NCBI GenBank assembly: GCA_030737835.1
Contig: JAUJYN010000012.1
Coordinates: forward strand, 12,696,729-12,760,728
Direction of reading: 5' to 3'
From: Acorus gramineus
Lineage: Eukaryota; Streptophyta; Magnoliopsida; Acorales; Acoraceae
DNA: 64,000 nt
Shown: positions 48,522 to 61,173 of the stretch, in pieces
Numbering within the stretch: the first letter of the stretch is position 1
Layout of the letters: each line of letters opens with the position of its first letter
Position numbers and translations under genes: made by a program
Notes under the pieces: model-generated
Seen by the model: the letters and a program-made list of their open reading frames with translations, nothing else
Databases searched by the model: none
Told to the model about the DNA's origin: nothing

Positions 48522-48740
48522 TCCCTTGAATGATTTCAACGGCTGTGATCTAATCTCCGGGCCTCCGCTGTTCAACAGTCCCTCTAAATTGAAACGTTGA
48601 TTTCTTCAAAGCTGAAACTCTCATTTTTTTTTCAAGGTTGAGGGAGAGAGAGAGAGATCATGAAAGGCGAGCGAGTCACTTCTTCGAGATTGAGGTTTTG
48701 ATCGGATCCAGATCGTGATCCGAATAAAGAGGGGGCAGGG

Positions 48741-51700
48741 ATGTCGTCGAACATGTACGGCGACTTCAATCAGAAGATCGACTACGTGTTCAAGGTGGTC
48801 TTGATCGGCGACTCCGCCGTCGGCAAGTCCCAGCTCCTCGCGAGGTTCTCGAGGAACGAATTCAGTCTGGACTCCAAGGCGACGATCGGGGTCGAGTTCC
48901 AGACGAGGACCCTCGTCATCGACCACAAGACCGTCAAGGCCCAGATTTGGGACACAGCCGGCCAGGAAAGGTGAGACCTTTCTCTTGAATTGTTTGGTGA
49001 ATCTTTTTTATTTGAATCGGTTCTTTGTGTTTGTTTTTCGGGTCTCGATTCGGATTGGGTTTTCTGTAATTTGTTGTGAATTTTGAGATTTGGGTGCAAT
49101 TATTCGTTCTTTTATATGGAATTGGTGCTCGAATTTTAATATCTGGTGCTGTTTGTGTGAAATTGTTTTGTGCAATTGAAGGAGTTTGTTTGGACCATAT
49201 GCGAATGCAATATCGTCTTATTCATTTCATTTGGTATATTAGCGAAATTGACTATTATGTACAAGTCAGAGTCCATCATTTGTCGTGCGAGGAAGAAATT
49301 GAAATTTGATGATGAATATAGCAAATGCAATGACAAGTTTGAAAATCAAAATATATTACGACCCACTGTGGATTTGTCGATTTTCCAATATCTCTTGTGG
49401 TGGTGGTGATGTTGAAATAATCAAACTTGACTGTGCAATGCCATGAATGTAGTCCAAGATTGTGATCTAGATCGGATTCGGTCAGAGTTCAAATATACTC
49501 TACCTTCTCATATTAATTGTTGTGCATCTTTTTTTATTTATGCTTTTATGTTTTTTTTTTCCCTTCCTATTGGCGTTTGGTCTTGAAAAAGGGATCGTTA
49601 GTATTTAGACTATAGCATTGTTCATAGGATTTTGTTTTCTTAAATCATAAGAAACACACCTTTTTTTTATAGACATGATTTTTAGAAGCCTTTTATCTGT
49701 GAGATGAGTTTAGTGAATGTTTGCAGCCTCAGGGAAATGTTGCGATGATCAAGTTTAGACATTCTAATAAGAATTTAAGTTTAGTTGAGGAATATAGAGA
49801 TGCTTATGTTGAGTTATATCTCTAGTATATAGATTAGCCACAATGGTAATTTGATTCTCTCATATATTGAAGAGGCTCAATTTATTGCCCCGTAGAAGAG
49901 TTTCTTTTAGTTTAGAATTCCTCAAAGGATGTAGCCTACTATGGTTTTTCATCAGAAATCCTTGGACTCCCATGTCTTGTTTTTGAGCAGAAAATAATTT
50001 TCGGGAAGTTCCTTTTTTTTTTGTTGGATTTGTTATGGAGGTGAGCTAGATTCTTCATTCTTCGATGTAGTGAATGGCATGCTTAGCAAATTAGTTCATT
50101 TATAATGCTAAGATCAAACGGGGTTCTCCATAAACATACAGGTTATGATATTAGATACATTATTGTATTAATTAACAAAATTCAGAAGGCTTCTTGCTGC
50201 TGCTGTTGTTGCATAAATAATGAATTAAATCCTCTCCACAGCTGCGCATGTCTGATATCCTGATATGAGAAGTTCTTGTTGTAAACCTGTCCTTACTGCA
50301 AATTTTCACGTGTGATTGGTATGGTGAGTTTATTATTTTTCTTGATTATATTTGAAATTTCACATTTGGTCTAGTGTATATTGTCATGAACTACAAGATG
50401 ATCCAGAATTTGCTCATGTATCTATCTAAATTCATGAGAATAGAAAGTGGATGGTGAAGATCACACTTTTTATGGTAGTCGATTAAAACTGAGAACACCA
50501 GAGCTATTGTTAAAGGAACCATCTTTTCTTCAGCTCTTAAGTCACCTCACTTCTTTCCCCAGCTTGTATCAGATCAAAGTTTCAATATACACCATTTCCC
50601 TCTTTGGAATCTCATGTTACTGATCAATGCGTAGCTAAGTGGTTCATCAGAAACAAAGATGGGAAACGAGAAGCGTCAATTTATTTCTTTGACTCTTAGT
50701 GCATCATGTTGGAAATTTTTGATAAGTAATCTTAGGAAGAAGACTAAAATTCGAATGGATTGTAGGATAACATCTAATCTATCATGGATAGGCTAAAGAA
50801 TTTTGTTAATAATTCACACACGATTACTCTACTACATATTTTGACACTCCCAATTTTCAGGTCCCACAACATTGCGTGTTCTCATCATTTTTTTATGGTT
50901 CATTAGCATTGTTTAGGAGTTAGAACCTAATCTGCAATCAAGTCTACAAACTGTGAAGGGTAGGACCATATCCAGTCTCTCCCCTCTCACTGCTACATGA
51001 GATTCACATTTACATTTAGAACTTTTTTTATATTATCATTTTGAGTAGGAACCTAGAAAAATGGTAAGACTAGAATTATGATATTGTTCTATTTCAATCC
51101 TATTCACAATCCGGGATAGATAGCCATGGAGGTAGTTTCTGTTTGGTTGTATTTTTCTTATTTTATCATCATTATTTTGTCTTTAATGTTTTTTTGGATT
51201 GCGTAGCGCATGTATATGTTATTTCAACAACCCCCCCCCCAAAATGACAATCATGGGCTTATGCTAACTTATGAAGAATAGCTGTGAGTTTTGTTCTTCC
51301 TAACCAATTGGTATTTTTTTTGGCTAATCCTGCTCTACCCAACCCTTATATCGCACCCTAAATTGGGGTGGGCTTATACATTTGGTAATCTGAAGTCAAT
51401 GGGACCTCACCCAGGTACCGAGCAGTGACGAGCGCGTACTACAGGGGCGCAGTAGGAGCCATGCTAGTATACGACATGACCAAGCGCCAGACGTTCGACC
51501 ACGTGGCCCGGTGGCTTGAGGAGCTCCGCGGCCACGCCGACAAGAACATCGTGGTAATGCTTGTCGGCAACAAGTGCGACCTCGGGAGCCTCCGTGCAGT
51601 GCCCGAGGAGGACGCTCGTGAATTCGCCCAGCGCGAGGGGCTCTTCTTCCTCGAGACCTCCGCGCTTGACTCCACAAATGTTGAGCCCGCATTTCTCACC

Positions 51701-51874
51701 GTTTTGACCGAGATTTACCGGATTGTCGCACGCAAGGCCCTAGTCGCGAATGATGAACACGCGTTCGCCGGGGGCGAGTCTTCGCTTCTCAAGGGGACCA
51801 ACATTGTCGTTCCCGGACAGGAGGTGGTCGACGGTGGTGGTGCGAAGAGGTTCTCTTGCTGCTCTTCGACGTAG
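48741..51874 (+). CDS. Rab GTPase, RABA4 (Rab11) type
   Basis: Two exons (48741-48970 and 51415-51874), split within the arginine codon after WDTAGQE, encode 229 residues. All guanine-nucleotide motifs are intact: P-loop GDSAVGKS (23-30), switch I TIGVEF (48-53), WDTAGQE (70-76, with the catalytic glutamine), NKCD (129-132) and ETSAL (157-161). The C terminus ends FSCCSST; the paired cysteines are expected to be geranylgeranylated. The intron position, after the WDTAGQER sequence, is the usual one for plant RABA genes. RABA4 proteins act at the trans-Golgi network in polarised secretion (root hair and pollen tube tips) and recruit PI4-kinase. NKCD instead of the commoner NKSD and a glycine-rich tail are minor variations. 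The 2.4-kb intron holds no feature that I recognise beyond a C homopolymer near 51231-51240. Which RABA4 member it is cannot be decided by eye. Confidence 0.93.
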
Positions 51875-53006
51875 TATGAGCTGATGTTTATGCTCTTTCA
51901 TTGGATGGTTTTGGTGAATTTTCCAACTTAGTTTAGGAACTTGTCATTTACACTTTGTTTTGCTATTGGTTTTTGTTGTGTATTTTTTCCAAATATGTAT
52001 GTTGTGATGTTTAGACTTGATTGTGTGAAGTCATTGAGCCCTCATATAAAGAAGAAAAAATGGTCCCAAACTTACTAATTTGTATTAATCTTTTCTTATT
52101 AATTTGGAAAATGTTGCTCTCAGTCATTGTCTTCACATGTTTTTATTTTTTTTATAAATTTATATTTGGCTGATGAAATATAATTTGTATTAAAAAAGAA
52201 ACTTGTATGAATTTTTATGTTTTTCTAATATAGATACTACAAAAATTAACATTGTTAACGTTTATTGGTTATTCTTAATAAGATACCCAGTATAAAAAGA
52301 AACATGATTCTCAAATAAAAACTGTTTTCCTTTTTATTAAAAATTTACCAAATTAGTGGATGGTACGAAGCATTTTAAAAAGGATTACACATCGAATGAG
52401 ATTCAATAATTTAATAAAGTTGGATTATTAGATTCTCAAGAAAAAAAAAAGTGCAAGTATTACAAAAAGAAGATTTTTTTTTATACTTTTTAGTTAAATA
52501 ACCTGTGGATTTAAATGTACATTGATACACTCAATCTATTTTATAGTTTCGTCTGCAATGATCACGCCACTACACATTGTATGATATTATCTTAACCATG
52601 AATATTCTATATTATCTCTATATATATTCTATTACAAAAAAAATATATATTCAATTCATACAAATATGTAATTTTTAAAAAATTAAAATGCGTGTGAGTT
52701 GCAAATGATGATGCAAATAAAGTTGATTTAAACAGTTTAAAAATGTGATTTTAGTGTTTAGTTCAACTTACTACCAAACTCAAACAATTGAACATAATTC
52801 AAATTAGGTTTAGGTTGAGCATTCATGTAAGCTTTTCTCTAAGGTCATATTTTAATTTTTTAACTTGTATTATACAATTTATTTTAACTAAAACCTATAA
52901 CTTTTACAATTACATTTATCTTTCCCATATTCACCTTTCTATTTCTTCCGTGCATCAGACCATTGAATTTTACAAAAATTTTAATCGTTTAAAATAACAA
53001 ATTCGA
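51875..53006. other. RABA4 3' leader and AT-rich intergenic DNA
   Basis: The 3' untranslated region covers probably the first 200-300 bp. No gene or clear element in the rest. Confidence 0.55.
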
Positions 53007-53275
53007 ATGCGCTCTGAATCGGACGGTCAGGATCCTATTTCGAAATCTTTCCAGTCCCAAAAACACACACACGGTCACAGTCACGGACAAACCAATCAGA
53101 AACGAAGGGGCAATTCCGTAACTTCCAATCCAAAAATTTTGAATCCTCGGAAAACATCCTCACTCACAGAGACGATAAATTCAAATCTCCACTCAAAGCC
53201 CCCAAAAAAATCAAAAAATCAAAAAAATCAGGATCGGCTGAGCAGATCAGAAGGAGAAGAAAGAAGAAGAGAAGA

Positions 53276-53286
53276 TCCAACGGTCG
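53276..53286 (+). promoter_or_regulatory. MSA-like motif upstream of the APC/C inhibitor gene
   Basis: TCCAACGGTCG matches the MSA consensus YCYAACGGYYA at ten of eleven positions (last base G instead of A). It lies 96-106 bp before the ATG, so it may be in the leader or near the start site. The family is known to act in the mitotic cycle. Confidence 0.45.
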
Positions 53287-53381
53287 AGATTCAATCCTCC
53301 TCTCTCTCTCCCTTTCACATTTCGAAGTTTTTTTGACATTTTTTAAGAATCCCTAATGTGTTCCAGGTCTCACCGGAGGCG

Positions 53382-56300
53382 ATGCCGGAAGCCAGGGACC
53401 GGACTGAAGGGGTCGGTCAGCTCGGGATCCATCCGACGGCGCTGATCGTCCGATCTGCGGTTTCGAGGGGGAGGGTGATCAGATCACCGTCCGACGATAA
53501 GGAGAACGTCACGCCGGTTGGGGTGGTCAGGAGGGCCCGGCGGAGGTCCGGGGAGTGGAAGAGTCCCCTGCCCGTTTGGTACCCCCGGACGCCGCTTCGT
53601 GACATCACCGCCGTCGTCAATGTAAGCCTCTCTTTCTTTGGATTTGGGTTTTCTTTTTTGGGGGGTTTTGTTTGGGTTCTTTGAGTGGGTTAGAGATTGT
53701 TCTTGAAGTTGATGTTTTGAAACTGTGAGTTGAATCGCGATTCGGGATGTTGGGTTTTGTTTTTTTGGGGGGGTTTTTTAGTGGGTATGTGTCGAATTTT
53801 TTGTCTTGATGAAATGCTGCAGCAGAACTAGCAATTTTTGGAGGTGTGTTTTTGAAGGTTTGGTTTTTCTTGTTTCGGGTTGTGTTTTAGTCTGGCTAAT
53901 GTCTTGTAAGTGTGGTCCTCTTGGAAGATTGTCAGTTCTGATGCATTTCATATCTTTCTTATGTTGTTTCTGTGATTGGGTTGATAGGTATTTCATGTAT
54001 ATAATGTTTTTACATTGATTTGTAGAGAAAATTTATAGCATCCATTTCATCTGGCGAAAGGGCGTCATGCAAAATATTGATGTTCACTTTCCAGTGAGAA
54101 ATATGTATCTTATCATCCATCAATTGATCGATTGCTGAATTGTCATCTTGTTTAAATTCCATGTTAAGGTTTTTTTAAATGTTCTTGAGAGGTTTATTTT
54201 TTGCCAATAGAGACTTTGAATGCTTTGTTAAATCCTTTAATTTAATCCTTTAATTAAATTTTTTGCCAATATAGATGCTTAGTCCATGCGTCTCTGTCTC
54301 TCTGCATTTGTTCCTTTAGCTTAATTAACTTGCTTATTCATTTGAATTTTTTTTATATATTTAAAAAAGTAGTGTAGCTTATTTTTCCATTCTAGGAAAC
54401 GAAGCAGGGAAAGACGGGAAACAGCACCTCTATAGTTCTCTTGCTGCATTGCTTTTCTTATTAGCATCACTTTGTTTTTAGATTTTCAGGAGCAGTAAAG
54501 ATGTGTTCTTAAGCTTCTTAATCTAATGAATGGCATAGAGATAGTGTCGAGTTGCAAATAAATTTATGTTTTCTATATTATTTTGTGAAAGTGTGTTAAG
54601 ATGAACATATTCTTACAGTGGGATATTTTTCTATTCATCCATGCCTCTATAGATGGCCGAACTACATTCTTTTTTCTTGCTTCCAACTCTTGTTCTAGAT
54701 TTACTGCATTGTTTTGATTCTATTCTGATTGGATTTTTTATAAGTCTTTTTATTCTAAGATGGATTTGGAGTGTTTTCTAAATCCCACTAGTAATTTAAA
54801 GACAATGTTAATAAATACCTTCACAAAAATGAAGTATAACCTCTGATAAATTGTAAGGACCTGCTTATGTAAAGGTGAAAAATTACATGCTTTGTAATAA
54901 CGAAAATATACAACATTGGGGATTTGGAACTGCATGTGGGGCTGCAAATAAGGATTGTGTATAATGTTGCCCCGATTTTAAAGTTTCCAATGCAAGTTAG
55001 CCCTTGCATCTCTATAATTGTTTCTTTAGTGTAGTTGACATTCATTGTTATTCATTTCATTTGACATATTACCAAGTGGAGATCTTAAAGTCTGGTTTTG
55101 GAAATTTTAATGAGGGAATTTAGATGCATTTTAATTATTTTTTGTTTTGGCAAACACCTGGTCCTTTTTCTTCACTTCACATTCTCTTGCCTTTATGTTT
55201 CCCAAGTGATTTGATATGTCTGAAGATTATTTCTGGTTCTTGTTTGTCCTTGAATTTCCTATTGTATAATCATACCAACAAATTTTATATATTTGTTCTG
55301 GCTTTTCATATCTTTTTCTACTGTCTTCTTTGTATTATTTTCTTAATCCATCAGTCAATGCCAGTATGGTAGCCTCAATCTTCATTCATATTCATGAAAA
55401 TCTCTGTTCTCTTTCCCCCATTTCACTTCAAACATTACATTGGAGGATGTTGATCCGATTAATGTCTGTACTGTCCATTTCACTTTCAGAGTTTGCTCTG
55501 CTTGTCGATTGAATTTTGATATACGGTTGGTAGTGGCAGGATGATTTGCACCATCGCTCTAGAATCAGGCTATTACATTTAAATTCACCCTCTTTTTGGA
55601 TCATTTGGTAATTGACAAATAACATTTTAATTATGATGTGATAGCACCATAACTGTTCAATTCAAACTAATGTTTCTTCATACCATTGCATCTCAGTCCT
55701 GCAACTTTCTGTTAGTGTTACTGATCTCTCCATCCCCTTTTCACAGTGAAATCTTTCTTTTATTTGTTTTATCATCCCCTGACCTTTACATTCACACTCT
55801 TTAGAATTGCTATGATAAGTCTTGAGTCAGCGTGATCATTTGCTTCTAATGTCCATTTATTAAAGTTTATTTTTATGTAACTCTTTCAGGCATTGGAGAG
55901 GAGGAAAACTCGTGCTCGGGCGATTGCTCTTCGCCAGAGGAGCCAAGGGACCGAGACCTCACCACTAAACCCCCGAATAAACAATCCCATAACTTCAGAG
56001 GAGTCCAGCATTTCTGGTCAGGCCACACCACCCACTGAAAACCCTCAACTGTCTGATATCGCCAATCCCATAACTTCAGAGGAGTCCAGCATTTCTGGTC
56101 AGGCCACACCACCCACTGAAAACCCTCAGCTGTCTGATATCGCCAATCCCATAACTTCAGAGGAGTCCAGCATTTCTGGTCAGGCCACACCACCCTCTGA
56201 AAACCCTCCTCAATCTGATGTTCTTGACCTCACCACCTCCAGTCCAGTGGCCACACCCACCGAACAGCCCGCACCACCCCCACCCACCACACCAATCCCC

Positions 56301-56489
56301 ACTTCACTTCCAGCCCCTCTCCTTGATCAAGCCACCCACAACCCAACCCCTGTTGCACCTGAGAAGAGTTTGCTGATCTCCACTAAATTCAGAGAGAAGA
56401 AGATTGTGATGGAGAATCAGAAGGCGAAGACCACCAATGCTGGTGTTGGGAATGTGAAGAGGAGGAGCACCTTGATGTCGATGAGGTGA
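53382..56489 (+). CDS. APC/C inhibitor of the UVI4 (POLYCHOME) / GIG1 (OSD1) family
   Basis: Two exons (53382-53621 and 55890-56489) encode 279 residues. The family is plant-specific and restrains the anaphase-promoting complex through CCS52/CDC20 activators, controlling endoreduplication and meiotic exit. Diagnostic parts are present: the N terminus MPEARDR; a KEN box, DDKENVTP (40-42), in the place where Arabidopsis has a GxEN box; the conserved block VWYPRTPLRDITAVVNALER (65-84), which contains the RTPL D-box; APEKSLL near the C terminus; and the terminal LMSMR, the MR tail. ATG 53382 gives the family start; the longer frame begins at a non-ATG codon. Between the block and the tail are three near-identical 27-residue repeats (112-192), then a proline-rich segment. 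An AATAAA polyadenylation signal lies at 56822. The 2.3-kb intron has nothing notable. The N-terminal region is shorter than in Arabidopsis UVI4. Confidence 0.92.
55983..56225 (+). repeat. Three in-frame 81-bp tandem repeats in the APC/C inhibitor gene
   Basis: The units are 55983-56063, 56064-56144 and 56145-56225. Units 1 and 2 encode the same 27 residues (NPITSEESSISGQATPPTEN then PQLSDIA) and are almost identical in DNA. Unit 3 changes T to S and diverges in its last eight residues. The reading frame is preserved throughout. The near identity of the DNA points to recent expansion. Confidence 0.95.
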
Positions 56490-56849
56490 AGGACTGACCA
56501 ATGATCTGCTTTGAAACATTTCGTTTCACATTGATCAAATTCGAGGTTGTCGCGAAGGAGTCATGGATGAGGTTCAGCTTCTTAGATAATAGTAGTTTTT
56601 TTCCTAACCCAATGTACCCAAAAAAACTGCAGATTTTTGTTTTAGGAGGGGGCTCTGTGTGTGCACCACCTATCTCTTTGTTTTTTAACTTGGGGAAATC
56701 TTTTTCTTTTGTTGCCGGGGAGGTAGGAAATATATAGGTATATCTGGGTGTTCATCATCTGTAAATTGGTAGGCTATTCTTTGTCTGTTGGATGCGAACT
56801 CTCTATTTTCCTTTCTGATGCAATAAAAGCTTTAGTTTCATAGTTCATT

Positions 56850-57656
56850 GTTTGGGATGGCATGGTTGTTCTATTTAAGATTTAATTTTAACTATTTGTA
56901 TAAATTTATCTTTTAAAATCTTAATAAATTGTTAAGATGTAATCTTAAAGAACATATAGCTTTGAGGCATGTAAAGCGTGATTTGCTAATGCATCCTTTT
57001 CCAATCTTCTTTTTCATTTTCTGTATTTTTTGGATGTGAGACTAATTAAGTGACCCATTCAGTATACAGTATCAAACCGTAAAAATAGCCAAGTTGATTT
57101 CTTAAATGTAAATAGAAAATCTATTTTGGATTTTGCTAATAGGTTTATGATCTGTGTGGATCTGCATTTGAACGTTTTATCAACCATCAAACGGGATTCA
57201 AACATCTTTTTTCAAAAAAGTCGCATTGGCCGAGTTATTAGTATACATAGTGTATCATCTCCTTTGTTTCAGAATTTATCAAAACAACGCTTTTGAAAAA
57301 CTAAATCTCTCTCTCCCCAACGCTTTTCCAAATGGTGTCTTGAGTCCGTTTGAAAACAAATTGAGCAGCTTTTAGATTTACAGGAAACAACTTTTTTCAA
57401 AATTGTTTCTAAACAGAAAAACCCATATTCAAACATACATTTTAGTATAGCTTTTAGAAAGTTGATTTTCAAATTCACTTTCAAATGTATACAATTAAAT
57501 TTGTGTTTATGCATATGCTATTATTTTCTGGTTTGATCTCATATATTTGTCATATAGACTTTCAGACTGAGCATCAACAATTGATGTCAAAGCCTCAATA
57601 ATTTCATATTTTCCAATTCATTCATGAAATCAGAACACCACCACCACCAACCCAAA
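56850..57656. other. Convergent intergenic region
   Basis: Lies between the APC/C inhibitor gene (plus) and the thaumatin-like gene (minus), so both genes end here. Nothing else is supported; GCTTTTGAAAAAC-type phrases near 57287 may be a decayed MITE end. Confidence 0.5.
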
Positions 57657-58672
57657 TCAACAAAAGCTAATCAGATAATCCGCACCCTTGCAAGTGAAAG
57701 TGCTCGTCGCATCGTCATACGCGTAACTATACGCCGACGGGCACGCCCTCTTGAACACCCTCGAATACTCCGTCGGCCCGCACGTCGCGGGCGACCCGTG
57801 CTGGCCCGTGCAGCAGAACTCGGGCCTGTCAAACGCCATGCACGCGCTCATGCACGCCACGACCGCGCCGTCCGCTCGCGTCACCCGGAGCGGCCCGGGA
57901 CAACTCCTGTTGAGGTCCGACACGCACGTCACGGGCCGACACATGTCGCCCGACCCGCCGAGGGGGACAACGGAGACCGGGAGGTTGTAGCCGTCGACGA
58001 GGCTGACGTCGTAGAAGTCGACGGGCGCGTCGAGTGTGAACTCCGCGAGAGTGACAGGGGGTGCGCCGCCCGCGCCGGCGCACTCGAGGGAGCCCCCGCA
58101 GTCGCCTGTCGCGCACGCGCCGCGGCCCGTGACGGGGTCGAAGGAGCAGCCGCGGCGGGCCCAGAAGCGGCCCGACCAGCCCGGTGGGGCGGGGATGCGG
58201 GCCGAGTCGTTTGGGGCGAGGCGGAAACCGCCGTTGAGGAGGGCCGGGTGGCCCGAGCCGGGCTGGATGCCGGGCCAGACCGGGCCGTCGCAGTTGTTGC
58301 GGAGGGTGAAGAGAGTGGCCTTCACGAGAACTGAAGAGGCTGTGAAAGAAAAATAAAAAATGGGCGCCATTACATGCATTCATTCTTAAAGTTTTTAAAT
58401 ACAATTTCATATTGTCATTCAAATCATTCTATTCAAATTAGTGTGATATGTAATTTTTTTATTAAAATAAATATTTCATTAGATAAGATTTAAAAAAATT
58501 AAAACATTGAGGACTATGCGTGAGACTGTATTTGAAACTGTAATTATCATTTTTCATACAAAAAATAAGAAGACACGGTGGTAGAGATGTACATGTTTGG
58601 TGTTTTTGGAAATGAAAAAATGACTTGCTTACCTGTGAGAGCGAGTGCTATGAGAAGGTGAAGAGAAGCCAT
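57657..58672 (-). CDS. Thaumatin-like protein (PR-5 family), secreted
   Basis: Two exons on the minus strand (58672-58633 and 58339-57657) encode 240 residues. Exon 1 encodes only 13 residues, MASLHLLIALALT; with the start of exon 2 (ASSVLVKA) it forms a signal peptide of about 21 residues. The thaumatin family signature is complete: GRGACATGDCGGSLEC (G-x-G-x-C-x-T-G-D-C). The mature part holds 16 cysteines, the usual number for eight disulphides, and DFYDVSLVDGYN supplies acidic residues of the cleft. The C terminus is YLISFC. The intron (58632-58340) has GTAAGC and a TTTCACAG acceptor. Family members are extracellular and act in defence or bind cell-wall glucans; some respond to stress. An exact role is not shown by the sequence. 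The coding sequence is very GC-rich, unlike its flanks. Confidence 0.94.
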
Positions 58673-58718
58673 TGGAAGTGATTGTTTGTGGAGGAAATGA
58701 AGGTTTTCTTGGGTCGGT

Positions 58719-58727
58719 CTATATAGG
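58719..58727 (-). promoter_or_regulatory. Probable TATA box of the thaumatin-like gene
   Basis: The minus strand reads CCTATATAG, only 47-55 bp upstream of the start codon, so the leader would be about 20 bases long. Confidence 0.5.
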
Positions 58728-60900
58728 GTTTTTTTTGTTAAATTTTATTGTGGAGGATCTTTTTATGATTGTATATTTTTTTTAAAAAAAAAGATTGAGT
58801 TTTTGATGTATGGGTAATATATTTGTTGCTAGAATAGTGGGTATGAGGTAACTGTGCGGGCTTCTTGGACTGTCCCATTTCATTATTTCAGGTTCTTGGA
58901 ATTACTATTTGACCCTCGTTTTTATACTGATGTCTTTGAATTTCTAGTTGAATTTTGGGCGTATTTTAGTAAATTGATTTTGTATATGAGGGTTGTTTCT
59001 GTAAATATGAAGATACCGTTTTTTTTTTCTCTGTAGATTTTGATAGAACTATTGATGGCATGTTAATAGAGGTAATGATATGAGAATATTTAATGGGATA
59101 AATTAGAAAAATGCATACTTGTATAAAAATGAGGTGTCCAAGAATTTTTGTTTGGTTGAACTTTTCACAATCTATGTAAAGATTGAATAATTTTTATGTC
59201 TTGTCTGTTTGTTATAATATGGTGGTGTTATGAAATTAACCATGGTCATTTTAAGCTTAAACTAAAATAATAATCATGGTTTATTTATCCCAATCAAACA
59301 CGAAATACAATCTACCTAACATGCGATCCATGCCCATTCAAGATTCAACTAAGGGTAAGGCAGTGTGGGTGGAGATGAAATATAACCCCAAGTTTTATTG
59401 GGTAGACATGTTTTGCTTAGATGATAGCCTGTGATCAATATAAAGATTTGTCATTGAACCATTTTCTTGGATCATATTTGCCACTTGGATTTCAATATTT
59501 CAATCTTCCAATTTTTTTTGGGGTTGATTGAGCCATTTAGGAAATGTGAATATGGACTTAAATAAACAATCCATGTCATACCAAGTTCTTATTTACATTA
59601 TTCTTGCACCCATCAACCACCAACTTTTTTGAAATCGAAGATGTTCAATAAATGATGGGATGAATGTATGTATTCCATGTTGAAAATTTAATTAACACAA
59701 CCATTATTGTGCCACCCACTCAATGGCCAAAAGCATTGACAATTAAATTGTTTCACTTTTATTTCTTACTTTTATTGGATAGGCAAATGAACATGGATGA
59801 TTCATAACATGTACATTTGAAAACTCCACTTTTTGGGTTGGCAGTTGGCTGATCACTCTTTATTCATTTTTATGTTTTCAAGATGGTATTGAAGATCCAA
59901 CTTGACCTTGTTTTGTAAATTTCATACTTGTAAAATCCAATTTATCGAAATGCATTGATCCAATTTATCGTTTGATGTTGTTAAGATAAACATAGCACAT
60001 GTTGATTTAGAGCGATCTATGTCAGTTTATCACAAATGGATGCAAAATAATACTTACAAAAAACATTTATAGTACATGTTAAAATTTTCAATACTGTTCA
60101 TTATACCACTAATTTTTATAAAAAAATCTATTTATATCATCAATGAATTTCAATTCAATTCGGTTTAATCATTTAGTTCGATTTTTAAGTAACATATCAT
60201 TATAATTTGATTTAATTTAGATTTATAATGAACCTATCAAAACACATGCACCGCTGTTGCTTTCGGGTCCAGATCCAATCAAGATAGATTTATGTCAGTC
60301 TTGTCAATATCGATTGTACAACAATTTAATTGAATTACATTACATATGAATCAAACTACACAGTTAAAAGTTAGATTCACATTCAATTTTTTTATTGGAT
60401 TCAACAAACTATTCGATAAAACATGTATTCTTAAATATCATTAGTATCCAATAACAAAGCAAACATGTATCTAATAATTAATTATATAATTTAATTTATA
60501 GAATATATATAGTTCTATAAATTAAACTGCATCCGGGACTCGATGCATCCGTATGAACACCCCCACCCAGCCGCCATTTCCATGGGTCCCACTGTTTTCA
60601 AATCTAAAAACTGTTCCTCCAGTTTTCCAATCCAGGAAACCACCCACCGATTGATCATTCGACCCAACAATATAATCTTTTAAACTTCTCATCATTACTA
60701 TATACAACAATTGATCCAACTTTATTTTTAAAAAATCATACTAACCACTTGATCCTAAACAATTAATCCAAAAAAAATCACATTGTTTCGAGGCACCTAC
60801 ACGGTTGATTCATTAAATAAACATCAAATATTTTGTGTGGCGAATAAAAAGACGGCTGAGAACTAATCGAGTGAATAAGATCCGTCTTAATCGCTAGCGA
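58728..60900. other. Divergent intergenic region, no gene seen
   Basis: About 2.2 kb of AT-rich DNA. Only short chance frames occur, and no inverted-repeat element was recognised. Confidence 0.55.
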
Positions 60901-61173
60901 GGGCCCCGACATTTTTTATTAATAAGGGTTCGTTTTGCAAATAATCCCTTATTTTTTGCTTTTAAATACTTCAAATTGCAATTATTTTAAAAAATACCCC
61001 TTCAGGCGTCTTCTCCAAAAACATCCTTTCCTGCGACGAGTCTCGATTTCCGTACCCACCTCGAGATCCGCACAAACTAAAAAAAACGCACGCGAATCTC
61101 AACGAACGGTCTATATGAGTCCACATGAATCTTGTCGAATATTCTCGAATCCGATCGATCAGCGACACCAACC

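Noticed and set aside
48525-48550. TTCAACGGCTG near the RABA4 start as an MSA site
   Set aside because: The second consensus position is T instead of C and the last base is G; two mismatches in an 11-base motif are expected by chance.
55873-56193. 106-codon minus-strand frame with repeated WPDQKCWTPLKLWDW phrases
   Set aside because: It is the antisense reading of the 81-bp repeats in the APC/C inhibitor gene; its repeats come from the DNA, not from a separate protein.
57624-58334. 236-codon open frame on the plus strand opposite the thaumatin-like gene
   Set aside because: It is the GC-rich antisense shadow of a clearly recognised gene; it is arginine- and alanine-rich with no domain.
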